A stretch of 64,000 bases of DNA from Lentinula raphanica (GCA_027919835.1 JANVFP010000012.1:372001-436000), one strand, 5' to 3'. Positions 43,201 to 56,147 are shown, counted from the first letter of the stretch. Notes: a model not told the origin generated them from the sequence alone. Translations and numbers: made by a program.

Positions 43201-44752
43201 ATGCTTTCAACCAACATCATTGTGCAGGTCGCAGCAGCTTTGGTTTTACTTGTTCCGAATACATTGGCTGCATCGGTTGTCCAGCGAGCCACGGTATGCA
43301 ATGGTTACAGTGAGGTATGTTAGTTGTCTTACACGGAAGAATGTTCACTGCTGACCTACCTTCCCTAGCTATGCGACAGGTCACTGGGAAACATTACTTT
43401 TGTCGGAACTCACGATTCCTACGCCGTCGGAGTGAACAATCGTTAGGCGTGATGCTTCCTTCTTTGTGCTCCCCAATCTTATACAACTCCTTCAGTCGCT
43501 ACTAATCAGGACTACGATAGTGAGCGACGAATCGATAACAGTCGAGAATATACGTGCTGACTTCACCCAGTCACTCAACAGCTAACAGATGGAGTCCGGA
43601 TGTTGCAATCCCAAGCTCATAATAACAGTGGTACAATTGAACTGTGCCACACTTCCTGTGTATGCTTTAATATTCCATTCCCCAGACAAAACAGCTGATC
43701 ATCAGTAGGGTCTCGAAGACGGTGGAAGTTTGCAAGATTACTTGACCAAAGGTTTGCCTAAACTCAACGTTGACTAAAATTCGAGCTTCATCGTTGACCT
43801 TCGTTTCAGTGAAAACATGGATGGACAGTAACCCAAACGAAGGTCCGCTTCTGCATCTCTCGCAAGTGTTCTCGCATCACTCAACGTTGGACAGTTGTTG
43901 TTTTGCTGATCGTCAACATTGATGATCTACCTGCTACTGAATACGCGCCTGTGTTTGAGGCAGCCAATGTAACGTCGATATCTTACCAGCCTGGAGTGTC
44001 AAGCATGTCTGCCTCTTCATGGCCGACCCTCGGCTCACTCATCGACAACGGAACCCGTCTCGTCACATTCCTTGACAACTCTGCGGACATTAGCACAGTC
44101 CCATATCTCCTTGACGGTGAGTTGAGTGGAAGTCTATAGTACTTTACATTGATCTGTTCATAGAATTCACCAACATGTGGGAGACTGCTTATGATTTGAC
44201 TGACCAGAACGCTTTCGACTGCACCGTCAATCGTTCTAACGGGGACACTTCGACCCAGATGTTCCTCATCAATCACTTTTTAGACCAACTCATCCTTGGA
44301 GAACCTGTACCGGATTCTGCTCAAGCGAATGAAACCAACGCAGTTTCTGGGACAGGTTCCTTGGGAGCTCAAGTTTCGACCTGTGAATCTGTGATGGGGA
44401 GACCCCCAAATTTTTTGCTCGTGGACGTGAGTGCACTCGTACATACAATCTGAACAAAGCCTCACATCATCGTCAGTTCTACGAGTATGGAAATGGTTCT
44501 GTGTTTGAGGTTGCTGCAGCTGCGAACGGTGCGTAGTCTGCTCGCTTTTTTCGTGACGCTCATGCCAATCCTATGACAGGTGTCACCTATACTGCAAAAG
44601 CCATAGCTACCCCAAAGACATCATCCTCGTCTTCTTCGTCTTCTTCGTCAAATGGTGCACAAACCAATATCGACGTGTCCCTCTTCCATGTCTTGCAAAT
44701 TGCCCCCTTACTGGTTTCCAGTGGGATCTTCGGCGCATGGACCTTGTTCTAA
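43201..44752 (+). CDS. Secreted PLC-like phosphodiesterase, probably GPI-anchored
   Basis: A signal peptide (MLSTNIIVQVAAALVLLVPNTLA) is followed by a PLC-like TIM-barrel domain. Landmarks are LGNITFVGTHDSYAVG (first catalytic His region), TDGVRMLQSQAHNNSG, ELCHTSC (second His), LIVNIDDLPATEY and NFLLVDFYEYG. The C-terminus has a poly-Ser spacer and a final hydrophobic stretch (VLQIAPLLVSSGIFGAWTLF), the layout of a GPI-anchor signal. Many short introns are present. The domain belongs to the PI-PLC X-like superfamily, but fungal members of this sort have no established substrate. It probably acts at the cell surface. Confidence 0.85.
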
Positions 44753-45643
44753 TTGCATGAGCACATTTACGACGCTAGTTTGCCGACCAACATTGGACTT
44801 TGCTTTTTTATGCACTTTTCATGGACATTACTACTACTCTCACTATACTGGATGGACTGGATGTTAGTACAATACTAAATCGAATTTAATTCTATCCACA
44901 TTGCATTCTTACTTCGACGTCGACGCTGCTCGATGCGCCACACTGGAACAGCAAATATATTCCTTCGCGGTATGAATGAGCCAGCATAAGGGGGTTGGAA
45001 GTCGTGTTCAAGATCTTATTGAAAGCCATGGTCAAAGCCGTAGGCATCATCAACTTCTCGATATTCTTTCCGGTGCTGATATACTCACTGTGACCTACTG
45101 TGACACAGTGTACAAGACGACCTAACACAGCGGACACTGGGATTCAATGAATTTCTTTGACATGTCAAGATTTTCGTCCTAAACAGTCCTAAACCCATGT
45201 AACTTTTGAAGGGTTTGAACCCAAATTGTTTTCGGCGAGTGGCCGAACCCTGGCAGCTCCTAGTAGCGGCCAACAATTCTGGCGGTATGTACCAGTGATT
45301 TCGTCCAACTGAACCAGTTCAAAAATTTTGTCCGAACTGACCTTGTTCTGTGGGAAGAGCCGGTTTTCCTAAATCCCCTGGCGTCAACCGCGATCCTTCC
45401 TCTCCCCATCCAAGACAAACGGTCGGATAGTGCTCACTGCTCTGATTACATTTTGATATCCAGAGCAACTCAACTTTGACATACAAAGCAACGAACAGCG
45501 TTTGACTCAACAATCTCGTTGGCACTGTTGCTATAGATTTTCTCATTTGAGAAGGTGTTGAATCAAAGGAACAAAGTGAGTAATCTAATGACGAGTGAAT
45601 CACAGTTCTAATACACCAACATCACAGATCGAAACCACATACC
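44753..45643. other. Intergenic
   Basis: These 891 bp hold a 3' UTR and the promoter of the DUF6699 gene. No supported gene; a minus-strand frame at 45319-45603 has no recognisable features. Confidence 0.5.
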
Positions 45644-46444
45644 ATGTTCCCCCATTATCATCACAATACTCGACATACCGATGCGAGCAACCCTTATACC
45701 GTGTCGTCTCCATCTCAGATCAGCCACGCGTCTCCGACAGCAATCTCAATCCAAAGCCATCCTCTTTCGTCCCCACTACCACTGCTACCACCACCACCAC
45801 AGTCAACAGCTTCACATTGGGGTTCAGCTCTCGATGGGCACTACGAGGATAGGCGCTTTTTGTCCGAATCAGGACAAGGGTATCCAGGCACAACTGGGTT
45901 GCTTGATAATACGGCGCCAGAGGAGTTGGTCATTCCTGCCACACCCAGGAGAAGAACAGTGCCGCTGCCGTCCCAAGTCTATGGGGATAGGATGATGGAG
46001 ATCATGTTGAACCCAGCTCTGATTTGTGATGAAACCGAAGAAGGCAGGATATTCGATGTAGCGACAGCGGGGTCGACTACAGCGATACTTCAGCTTGATG
46101 AAGTTGCAACCGATCCAGTGTTCGAAGAATGGGCTACGAATCCGCCTCTGCCATCGTTGAGTCTTGTACATCCCAATTTGCCGTGGTCGATAACCGTACA
46201 TGCAACGGAGACATACGTGACAGTGGGTGACGTGTTTCGTGCGATCTGCCAGTCCTTGCACTTGCCGTTGCACAGGGATTATTGGTGGATTTTCATAGGG
46301 CCAGACGATGGACAAAGGGAGCGGGTGGGCCGAAGCTTGAAGCGCCTACATCTCCTCCACGGAAAGACGAGATTCTCTGGTCTATCCCGGACGACGGCAG
46401 AAGTCGAGATAGGGGAAGACATTTGGCGAATGAACTTCATCTAG
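45644..46444 (+). CDS. DUF6699 domain protein
   Basis: This is a single-exon gene of 266 residues. The N-terminal third is Ser/Pro/His-rich. The domain runs from about residue 120: LNPALICDETEEG, ILQLDEV, EEWATNPPLPSLSLVHPNLPWSITVHA, TVGDVFRAICQSLHLPL, and near the end LLHGKTRFSGLSR. This pattern (a conserved Asp, an AT-Pro-Pro-like motif, a pW-I-V strand and a TV-x-DV helix) fits DUF6699, a family abundant in Agaricomycetes and of unknown function. It lies among intergenic DNA and appears accessory. Confidence 0.72.
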   Translation: MFPHYHHNTRHTDASNPYTVSSPSQISHASPTAISIQSHPLSSPLPLLPPPPQSTASHWGSALDGHYEDRRFLSESGQGYPGTTGLLDNTAPEELVIPATPRRRTVPLPSQVYGDRMMEIMLNPALICDETEEGRIFDVATAGSTTAILQLDEVATDPVFEEWATNPPLPSLSLVHPNLPWSITVHATETYVTVGDVFRAICQSLHLPLHRDYWWIFIGPDDGQRERVGRSLKRLHLLHGKTRFSGLSRTTAEVEIGEDIWRMNFI

Positions 46445-47651
46445 GAGCGAATATCTTTCCAGAAGCGTCTCTGGGATCATCAGGTCGAATTTTGTGGAGG
46501 GTGTTGCTGAACGTATTTTAATCTAAAGCTGGACGATGTGTATATCTTGCATGTCCGTTGATTCATTCAAGTCACAAAGTAGGGATGAAAGGACCGTACC
46601 ACTGTCGAACGTCTGACGAGCGCTACTTGAGCAACTTGACAAAACCAGGTGAACTTGATATCCATTTCTGATTGTAAACATAGTATGATGGGGCCATTCG
46701 CGAACCGAGAAAATCTTAGGAGGTCTTAGAAAGAACTTGGAAAGACGAAGGGGACTGCCTGTCGTTGTGGGAGGAAGAGATCGTAGATGGTTGAGGTGTT
46801 TTATTAAGTAATCTTTTCGTACCACAGCGCCTAATGAGAGCGCTCACATCCTCCAGTCACCAGTGTCTTCAAGGAGACGCGCAGTAGACGCGCGGCGCGT
46901 CTGATGCGGCGCTAATGATTCAAACTCCGTATCTCTATAAAAGCGCGCGGAAAAGTTTTTTTCTCTATCGAAAGTTCACCTTCGAGGTTGATATTTGGGA
47001 TTTCTCTCTCATCTACAGGGATAATCTTGAACCTATTCATCGCAGGGAGAAGGAGTCTTGTTATCTATGTCCCGCTCAACTGGACTCTGTTGTGTTGGGC
47101 CCGTATGGCATGTACAGTCTTCAAATTCAAATAGTAGTCAACTTTTGAACTCCTGTGTCTTATTGAGTTATCCAGTTCTTATGCAGTGCATTCACTATGA
47201 TGTCGCTCTCGAGTACTCTGAGAGCAAGCGACCATATTAACTCGTGCTGGATTTCATCTCCAGTGTCGGCGAATGAAAACTTGATTGCTCTCTCTGTACA
47301 TTTTCTTTGTACTTTGTCCTAGGGCCCCGAGGCCTGACACCTCACACTGGGTATCCGCCTGGTTTTGATAGCACCAATGCTGGTCCCATTTCAACTTCAA
47401 GTATCTTCATTCCTGCTGGAGACTAATTGACGTCCTCACTAGTAGATTTCAACTGGTTTCCAATGGGATTTCTGTGAACGCAAACTCTTCTCATGATCAT
47501 TGACTCAAACATGGATGAGCACAAAGTTTGCGACGATAGTAATGTGGTGGTATAATGGATTTTCTTCAGGTGGAATTCCACTACTTTCGAGCCTCACTTG
47601 ACACTATGCTGGAATAGTCATTAAACACAAAAAAAATGTGTTTTGACAGTA
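46445..47651. other. Gene-poor stretch
   Basis: This 1.2-kb region has no supported gene. A GC-rich GCGCGGCGCG patch near 46890 is followed by CTATAAAAG near 46935, which looks like an orphan promoter. A minus-strand frame at 46523-46825 has no recognisable domain. Confidence 0.45.
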
Positions 47652-48813
47652 TCAACGTTTGCGTTCGATGCGCCATTTATACACTCTGGGTTTGTAAGTC
47701 TCGTCTGACCTTTTGACCGAAGACTTCCTAGCTCGTCCTCCCTTCGCGTCTAGAGCATCTTCATCTTCATCAGAGTCGTTATCGTCGCCTACTCTTTCCG
47801 GTGCACTGATTTTCTTCCTTGCACCTTTGCCCATCATCAACCGCTGCATCTCAAATTCTCGCTCCGCATATCGCATCTGCTTGTCCCGCACCAGTCGGGC
47901 AGAAAGCTCCTTCAAGAGACGCTGCCGATGCTGAGCTCCTGAAATCTCGGTTTCTTCGTCCAAGTCCTCGTTGTAGTCATCTGTAATATCGCGGGCCTCT
48001 TCCAGGCGGGAATCAGATTTCCGTCTCTTAGATCTGTGTTTCTCATTCGGCTCTATCCAACCTAGATCAGTTTGAGCTTGTGCTTCGATATTTGCGACAT
48101 CCGATTGCGAGAGACGCGAAGGTTCAGCATAATTCCGCACTAAAGGTATCTCAATTTCAGCATTCACCAGAAAAGGGCAAATTGTTTACCGGCTTTGTCG
48201 TCATCTACGAAAATTACATGCCGCTTTGAACCTCTTTTAGAACGACGAGATTGACCAGAAATGATTCCGGCCTCTTGTAACACCTCGAGTTCCTGCGAAT
48301 CGAGGGTGTTTTCGGTTGAATGCTCTGGTGAGACGAGATCCGCGAGAGCGGTAAGTTGATTTTTGAGTCTGTCGATTTTCTATGTAGACACGCATTGGTG
48401 TGTGGGCTTTATCGAATATTGAGGACAAGATACCTTGAGTCCTGCTACTCGCATGGTTCTGATGTAATTCTCGTCTTGCGTTTTCAGGACTTTGACGACA
48501 TCTGTAGGCAACGCTGCATTGCCTCTATCTTTGATGTGAACACCCCCCTGCTTCTGAATCAGGCCATTATCATAGATATATCTTGTGAACACACCTTCGT
48601 TCTCTCTTTCGTCATCGAGAAATAAAATTCATCCTTGTTCCGTTCTGCAGCCTTTTGCTTCAACCGCGTCAATCTGTCTTGTTTGGAGTGATAGTCCTTT
48701 GCGCGTTTGACATAGTCTTTGTGTTTTTCAAGGAAGCCGAGCTTAGCCCTATGGGCAAGTTGAGATCTTTCCTTGTGGTTTCGTCTGTGAATCGAATTTC
48801 TAAGGGAGGTCAT
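47652..48813 (-). CDS. UTP11: Utp11 U3 snoRNP / small-subunit processome protein
   Basis: Utp11 is a processome component needed for 18S rRNA maturation in the nucleolus. The start [18 protein letters not shown] and then [20 protein letters not shown] are diagnostic, followed by [14 protein letters not shown]. An intron then leads to [22 protein letters not shown] and [12 protein letters not shown]. The C-terminal region is charged and coiled ([20 protein letters not shown]) and ends YKWRIERKR. Four exons are inferred. The start is 178 bp from the divergent zinc-finger gene. Confidence 0.93.
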
Positions 48814-48991
48814 GGTAGTCGCTGATGAAAAATTAATTAATTGCCGTGAATGAGCGTGACACATGCAAGCGTGGGAAACAAAGCGTTTTGCTGAATTCTC
48901 CTAAATTTCCTCAACTTCCCGATTTTTCGACCAAAATCTTTCGCCGCTTATCCCGACTTGGACTGTAATTTTGGTCGGTCATTTACTCAGT

Positions 48992-50293
48992 ATGAGTTTC
49001 CAGCACTTTAGATTAGGTGAAATGGCCATGTCCAATCCCCCTCCACATCTCATGCATCTTCACGGTTCGACTTCAAATATTCATGGTCATCCTCAGCAAG
49101 GCCAACAATTTACCACCATAGATAATACAAACAATTCTTTTTCCAACAATGCATCTAAGATTTCCTCCGGTTCTTCCAATAAACAACCTTACGGCTCGGG
49201 AGACACCGATGATGGCTATACACTCGTCTTTCCCAATCTTGCTGCTTTCAACGAGTGGCGAGAGAGAGAAGAAGAAACACAGGTTGTAGAATTTGTCAAG
49301 GTATCATCATCATACTATTCAAACAACTTCATTCAGCTTGCTGATTCCTGTTCGGTTCTAAAGGGTGACACCCATGGTAGTAAAGCAATACCTCCACGTT
49401 TCAAGGATCATACCAAATTGGTTTGTGCTCGACATTCGCGGAGCGGACGAAAAAAATATGTAAAGAAACATCCAGAAAGAGTCAGAAAAGTACCTAGTCG
49501 GAAGGTAAGTCACAAAGTACGGTTATATCCACGAGTATTCAATCCTCATCATCACAGCTGGAAGGTCAAGGATGTCCTGCATCGATTAGCTACAAAACCT
49601 ATTTCGACACTGATGAAATCCGAGCTTGCTGTGAGCTACGACTGGTTGTCCAATGTGTCTCTGCGCTGACGATTAATTGCGTCAGATAATTCTCAACACT
49701 CCCATGAAATTGGGCCTGCCAATCTGCCATTCACTCGTCGAGGCCGTAGAGCCGCTGCGGAAGCGGAGAAGAATAAATCGAACAAGCACATTCGATTTGC
49801 AAACGACACTAATTCCGGAATTGATGCTTCGACCTCGGCACAAATTGCTGGCCCTTCAACTGTTCCTCAACCATCGACATCCAATAATTATTCATCTGCT
49901 GTCTCCATGATCGCCCCCCTCCCGACTCCTCAGAATACCTACCAACAAACACCGTCTCAATCCTACAACTATCAACCCCAATTTCAGTATACTTCTGGTC
50001 CACCGCCAGCTCCAGCTCCGGTACCACCACCGCCAGCTCAAACCGGCGATGCCTTCAACAACGATCGTTGGGCCAATATGGAAACTCTATTCCAGTCTGT
50101 TCGGGAGCATGCACGGACTTTCACATACCCTAGTGCTAGTGTCGCCGTTCTGGAAACAGTTCTGATACGATTGTTTTTGGAAAGCCCTGCTCAGGCCGGA
50201 ATGGCTCAGCAACCAATGGCTGCGCCAATGATGCAACAACCCATGCCGGCACGCATGGAGGAGGAAGGTGACGGTTCTTCAGAAGAGACGTAG
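48992..50293 (+). CDS. Putative WRKY-GCM1/FAR1-type zinc-finger protein
   Basis: Exons join to give a low-complexity N-terminus (His/Gln/Asn-rich), then a DNA-binding-like module. It starts GYTLVFPNLAAFNEWRER, continues past an intron as FKDHTKLVCARHS, then KYVKKHPERVRKVPSRK. A second splice gives LEGQGCPASISYKTYFDT, and a third ACYNSQHSHEIG. The order Cys ... GCPA ... Cys ... HSH is that of the WRKY-GCM1 superfamily zinc fingers (including FAR1 and Mutator-like transposase N-domains). Basic GRRAAAEAEKNK follows, then a Pro/Gln-rich activation-like region and a short helical C-terminus (FQSVREHARTFTYPSASVAVLE). No transposase domain is present, so it looks like a host transcription factor. 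Targets are unknown. Confidence 0.68.
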
Positions 50294-50578
50294 TGAGTAA
50301 GTACGGCCCCGCTTATAGTGACCTCTGTATTCTTATGTGGCGAAGTTAAAGTTAATCAGTATGTAGTTAATTGCTTTGGACTTCTGTTGTACTCTAAACT
50401 CCCCTTCTCATGTAGACTTTGTTCTTTCAGTAGCTGTGTACACTCATGGTTTAGGAATGTCGAGATACTGTATTATGAATATGCATATCATGATTCTCCG
50501 ACTGTTGAAAACATACAGTGTGAGTTGTTTGACGATAGTCTATGCTACGCCTATTTCGTGATGGGGTTGGTCTCTCCT

Positions 50579-52982
50579 CTAGAGCCCTGCAGCAAGCGCA
50601 ATGGCATCAAAATTGGGTGTACCAAATCCTGTGGCCGGGTCCCCTGTGCGATGTACATATGTCAAGAGCAGTCAATTTATACTCTGGAGGAAGAGTCTTA
50701 AACTTACATCCTTCCAAAGCAGGCCAACCATTGGAACCAGGACCTGTCAATGACAAATCCGAATGTGGAAAAGGACAGAGATATGGGAGGGATAGACTCA
50801 CAATCAGCGGGCACAAGGCCGGGAGTGTTCCCGTTCACGATGTCGAAGAATGCTTGGGGATTTGAGTAGATGCTACAAGCACCATTGTCACAAGTGACAC
50901 ACGGCGAAAGCGGCATGATCACTCACAAAGGATTCAGAAATCCCAAGACTGGTTTACCCTCCTCGATTAATCTATCGTTCACTAAACTAATCACGCTAGC
51001 AAAAATGGGGCTGGATGCCGATGTACCCTCTTCCAAGACCTGATGCCAAAGTTGAGTGTTGAATTCAAGGCTGAGATGAGGCATCACTTACGGCTTGTCC
51101 ATTAGAAATGATTGGTATATTTTCGCCTTGAGCTGCAATGTCAGGGACCGCCCGCCCTGAGGAGTTGTAAAGACCCTCGTTGGCAGAGCCAATGGACGAG
51201 AGATACGAAGAGACAGCGTTGTCCTGATAAGAGGGTCGAGTGAAGTAATTGGAGAAGCCGCCTGCGATAGATATTGACTCTCAATGACCTGTATCTGGTT
51301 GGAGGAAGGTGAGCTCACCTCCACTGAAATTCGACGCAACTTCTGGACTGATCTTGGTTACTGAACCGACAGCGGTGACAAAAGGGCATGCACTGGGAAA
51401 CGCAGTGAACAGAGTGAGATTGGTAGGCCCTGCTGTACACCCCCCTAGTATAATTGTGAAGTCAAAATCCGAGGCGTGCTCGAATGAATCAAAATACCTG
51501 CACCGTCGTCACCTAACATAGGTGTTAGTGGCCAAAACCTAGATATGAAAGAGTAGCTAAAATACCAGAAGAAACCAACAATGAAATTCCACGTGAAGTA
51601 GCTTGCATCAGTGAGTTACAGACTTGTCTGAAGCCAAACAGAGCACAATCAGAACACCGACGATCAGAACCAGCCGACTCACTCCATAAGATCAGCATCA
51701 TTAGGACTGAAAAATCCCTCTCCGACTCCATAACTTGTCGTAACGACTTGTGGTGGATCATCCGCAGTGATGAGATATTCTGCTAAATCAGTCAAACTGG
51801 TGAAGAAATCAAGGCCGTCGTAGCCGACAGAGATGAATTCGATAGGGACTTTTGTAGCGATGCCGACTGTGTATTGGATATCGAGGCTCTGGAAGTAAAA
51901 TCCTAAAACAGAAGAACAAGCGGATCAGACTATTTGCTCACTGCTTCGAAACTTGCATCACCGGGCTCCTGAGGATTGGACCCGTTCGCGACGGTGACGA
52001 CGGTGAAGGTGGTTCCAGGAGACATATCGGGCCTGTATTCTGTAAGGAAGTCTTCCAAGTCCGAATCCTACATATGCGACATTAAGTGCTATTCTGAGTT
52101 TGAACTGGATGCGGCAAAATTCACCAGAGCCCAGTTAGATTGCAAGGCAGAGACCCCGAGAACATTCGAAGACTGCGTCGCAGGCGTGCTGGGAATCCCA
52201 TACAATGATTGCAAACACGAAGGGGGGACCAATGTCTCACAAGACGCCGGAGCCGTATTGGTGCGCCTCGCGAATGTAGCACTGGCTGTTCCATGTGAAG
52301 GTGAAGTCGCTCTTGGATATAACAATGTCCGACCGCTGCGAGTAGCCGGAGGAGCAAAGGCGCTTGAAGGATGGATGAGGCTGATGTGTTCTGACAAGTT
52401 CATAGGTATGCTATAAGCGGCGGTGTACAAACCCCACATCTGGACCGCTTGACTGGAAGTGCTGGGTGTGCTGTAGGTGAAGTTGGTATAGTCAGCATTG
52501 AGAAGGTTGTTCGCCTCTGAGACCTGGATTGTGAATGATAAGTATTCGCCAAAAGGACCGGTCAGTGCCGCCGTTATGTTCTTGGATTGAAGCCAGGAGG
52601 TGACGGCTGTCATGGACTCAGCCGATGGAGCAGCATATACTTCAATCTATGTACATCATACCCAAGTCAGTTCATCAGAATCATTTTTGAACCAGATAGG
52701 ATAACTGTGGCATACCTCGTCGCGAGTCAAATACTGTCCATACGATGGGCTCCCAGGGGTGCTGATCTCGTAGAGCTTCGACTGTAGACCTGCATTATCC
52801 ACCGCCTTGAGGGCAATCCGGATATCTATCGTCGTATCATTTGAAGGTCGTCCTATTTGCGTAAATCCGGGTGGAACGTAGGAAAAGCTAGGCTCATTGG
52901 TACACAGAGCGGTAACCACAAATAGAGTCTGGAGAGACAGTGGTATGAGAGTGGCGGCCGTTGTAAGCCTGAGCCACGCCAT
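50579..52982 (-). CDS. Sedolisin (peptidase S53), secreted tripeptidyl-peptidase-like, copy A
   Basis: This is a secreted serine-carboxyl protease active at acid pH. The start MAWLRLTTAATLIPLSLQ begins a signal peptide. The prodomain (Pro-kumamolisin) shows PPGFTQIGRP, LKAVDNAGLQSKLYEISTPG and SYGQYLTRDE. The catalytic domain begins with a glutamate, then LDIQYTVGIATKVP (Glu and Asp of the triad in ExxxD spacing). The nucleophile Ser is in EEGTSASSPIFASV. The calcium-site region is in GFGTPNFDAIALAAGL at the end. Many short introns are present. A closely similar gene follows upstream in the same orientation, so the pair is a tandem duplication. Confidence 0.88.
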
Positions 52983-53731
52983 CAGAAGAAAGTACTTTGG
53001 GTCTTTCTGGCTTGATGCGGAGGAATCGAGCTTGGGGGACTTAAATACAGTTTCGTCACGGTGAATATTCCCCGAGCAAGTAGCTAGACATCTGTATGAC
53101 TTACCAGATATGAGAACACCGAGCAAGTCCTGGATGAGAAAAGAACGCACGCACATGCAATAGATACAACAACCATGCACGACATGGCACAAGAAACTTT
53201 TTCTAAAAGGTGATCGATATCCATGAAACACATCAGACTATTCATTCCACCTGGAACAAAATCAGCTTCTACTGTTGCATCTGCGGAAGATCCAATGCGT
53301 CTAACCTCCATGGAACCTGCTGGGGTAGAAGCGATCATGGAGTTACTACAATGGATTGAACGCTGGCTTCCGGTGCGGCAAACATGAGCAGTCCATTCCG
53401 AGAAATTTAGCACGTCCGATTTTCAGAGGCCGTGGTTCATACGTAGAGACAAAATCATTGCTAATGACTGTAATGTGAGCCAGAGTACAGGCACCACTGC
53501 GGGAAGGTGGTAGACGCAACATGAGGCCGGACTGTCCTAGGTGTGAAAATGGGCGTCAGCATAACAAACCTATTCCGAGGTCTGGAATACAGCAACGTTG
53601 TCAATCGTCTAATAGCTCAGGAAATTGGAGGATCGAGAGAGAAATTCGATAGTTATAGACGTTGATTACAGGGAATGAATCAGTCCGTGAATCCGAAAGT
53701 TCATACGATGTTCAGACTAGGCAGATTCGCC
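52983..53731. other. Spacer between the two sedolisin genes
   Basis: These 749 bp hold the promoter of copy A and the 3' end region of copy B. Both genes have a similar CGGTGAATMTTC word shortly upstream of their starts (near 53060 and 56250). No gene is supported in the spacer. Confidence 0.5.
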
Positions 53732-56147
53732 TCAAAGCCCGGCAGCGGTTACGATTGCATCGAAGTTTGGTGTGCCAAATCCAGTAGCGGGATCCCCTGC
53801 ATCATAGATGACTTCATCAGCATATGGTTGGAAAAGAGAGAGAAAAAATCTCTTACATCCTTGCACTGCAGTCCAACCAACAGTATCAGGACCTGGAGAT
53901 GCAATCAATGTGTATCAGCGTTGATACGAGGTAGACGACGGTACGGCAAGGAGCATAGCAATACTGACAATCTGCAGGTATGAGACCCGGTGTACTTCCC
54001 TCTATGATATCGAAGAACGCTTGTGGATTACTGTAGATGCTACAAGAGTTGACCACGAGTATTGATTTTTGTACCATTGGTGCAAAGCTTTGAAAACTCA
54101 CAAAGGGTTCAGGAATCCCAACACTGGCTTACCCTCTGCGATCAGCCTATCGTTGACCAGACTGATCACGCTTGCAAAAATCGGACTGGATGCGGATGTG
54201 CCCTCTTCCGTACCCTTATGAGGGAATGCAATCAGATCAGCGGGTCAATTACCATAAAACAAAATTCTGTATTTACCTGTCGGCCGTTGACCACGATTGG
54301 AATGTTCTCACCCTGAGCAGCGACATCAGGTACCGCACGACCTGAGGTGTTGTAGAGACCTTCATTGGTGGAGCCAATGGAAGAGAGGTATGAAGAGACG
54401 ACGGAGTCTTGGTATGAGGGTCGGGAGAAGTAATTAGAAAATCCACCTATATCGAGAAACTGGGTGAAGACACTTTGCAAGGCATGCACAGATGGTGCAC
54501 TCACCACCACTGAAATTCGATGCAACTTCCGGTTTGATGCCCGTCACAGAGCCAACAGCGGTGACATATGGGCATGAAGCCGGAAAGGCGGCAAATAGAG
54601 TGAGGTTGGTCGTGCCTGCTGTACATCCAGCTGCAAGATCGGGAAGTAGTCAAGTAATGAAATACTGATGAGCAGTGGATGGTTTACCTCCACCATCGTC
54701 ACCTTTCAGAAGACAATCTGATCAGAGGGAATTTCACGAGGTGGACTGTTGAACCATCCATACCAGAAGAAACTATCAAAGAGATCCCACGAGATGTAGC
54801 TTGCATAAACGCATCACAGACTTGTCTAAAATAGAATAAGTCACCTTGACTTTCCATAAAATAGAGCAACCGACGACTCACTCCAACAATTCTGCATTAC
54901 TAGACGCTAAATATCCCTCCTCAACTCCGTAACTAGTTGTGACCACTTGGGGAGGATCATCTGCTGTGATGAGATATTCTGCCAAATCGATCAAACTGTC
55001 GAAGAAATTTGTGTCGATGTTGCCAACGGCTATGTATTCAGTTGGGACATCTGTGGCAATGCCTACTGTGTATTGTATGTCAAGACTCTGGCGAAAACAA
55101 TAATAGGAATGTAAGATCGCGTCATGCTGAGCGAGAGGAAAACTAACCCCCTCATAAGATGCATCTCCGATTTCTTGCGGATTGGTTCCGTTTTCGACAC
55201 TGACAAGGGTGAATGTGGTATTGGGGGACATGTCAGGTCTATATTCGGTGAGAAAGCTTTCTAAATCCGACTCCTATTCATGATCGAATGAACATAGCCG
55301 ACACTGAAAATGCAAAGTTATGATACTCACAAGAGCCCAATTAGACTGCAAAGATGAAACTCCTAAAATGTTGGAGGATTGCGTCGCCGGGGTCGTAGGA
55401 ATTCCATACAATGATTGCAAGCACGAAGGGGGGACAGACGTCTCGCAAGAGGTTGGAGCAGTATTCGCACGCGTTGCGAATCTGGCACTGGGAGTTCTGC
55501 GCGAAGGCGAACTCGTTTTAGGATATAACATAGTTCGTCCGCTACGAGTGACGGGGGGAGCAAAGGCATTCGAAGGATGTATGAAGTTTATGTATTCAAA
55601 TAAATCATCAGGGATGCTATAAGCAGAGGTGTACAAGCCCCAAGTTTGGATTGCTTGGCTGGAGGAACTGGGGGTGTTATATGTGAAGTTGGTGTATTCG
55701 GCATTGAGAAGGTCGTTGGCCTTCGAGACAGGGACCGAGAACGATAAGTATTCGCCAAAAGGACCGGTCGCCGTTGAAGATACATTCTGAGATCGAAGCC
55801 AGGAGGTGACGGCTGTCACAGAGTTGGATGGCGGGGCAGCATATGATTTAATCTGTCCGATATCATTAGAACGCCCTCACTGGATGATCACAGGGATATA
55901 CCTGGTCTCGGGTCAGATACTGTCCATACGACGCGCTTTCAGGCGTACTGATCTCGTATAGCTTGGACTGTAGACCCGCATTGTCGGTAGCCTTGAGCGC
56001 AATCCGAATGTTGACGGTCGTTTCGCTGGAGGGTGTGCCAACTTGGGTAAAGCCAGGTGGAATTGCATCGAGAGTGGACGTCCTAGCGGAAGCTTGAAGT
56101 GAAAAAAGCAGGAAGAGAGCAGCTACAGTCAGTTCTCGGCCTAGCAT
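53732..56147 (-). CDS. Sedolisin (peptidase S53), secreted tripeptidyl-peptidase-like, copy B
   Basis: The organisation matches copy A. The signal peptide is MLGRELTVAALFLLFSLQASA. The prodomain shows IPPGFTQVGTPSS and SYGQYLTRDQ. The catalytic domain shows YEGSLDIQYTVGIATDVP (Glu and Asp), VVTTSYGVEEGYLASSN, SGDDGG for the oxyanion Asp, and EEGTSASSPIFASV for the nucleophile. The terminus is GFGTPNFDAIVTAAGL. Intron positions appear shared with copy A. Many residues differ, so the duplication is not recent. The enzyme probably degrades external protein to tripeptides. Confidence 0.88.

Noticed and set aside
53084..53413. 109-codon minus-strand frame between the sedolisins
   Set aside because: It has no recognisable domain, starts without context, and lies in the promoter of copy A.
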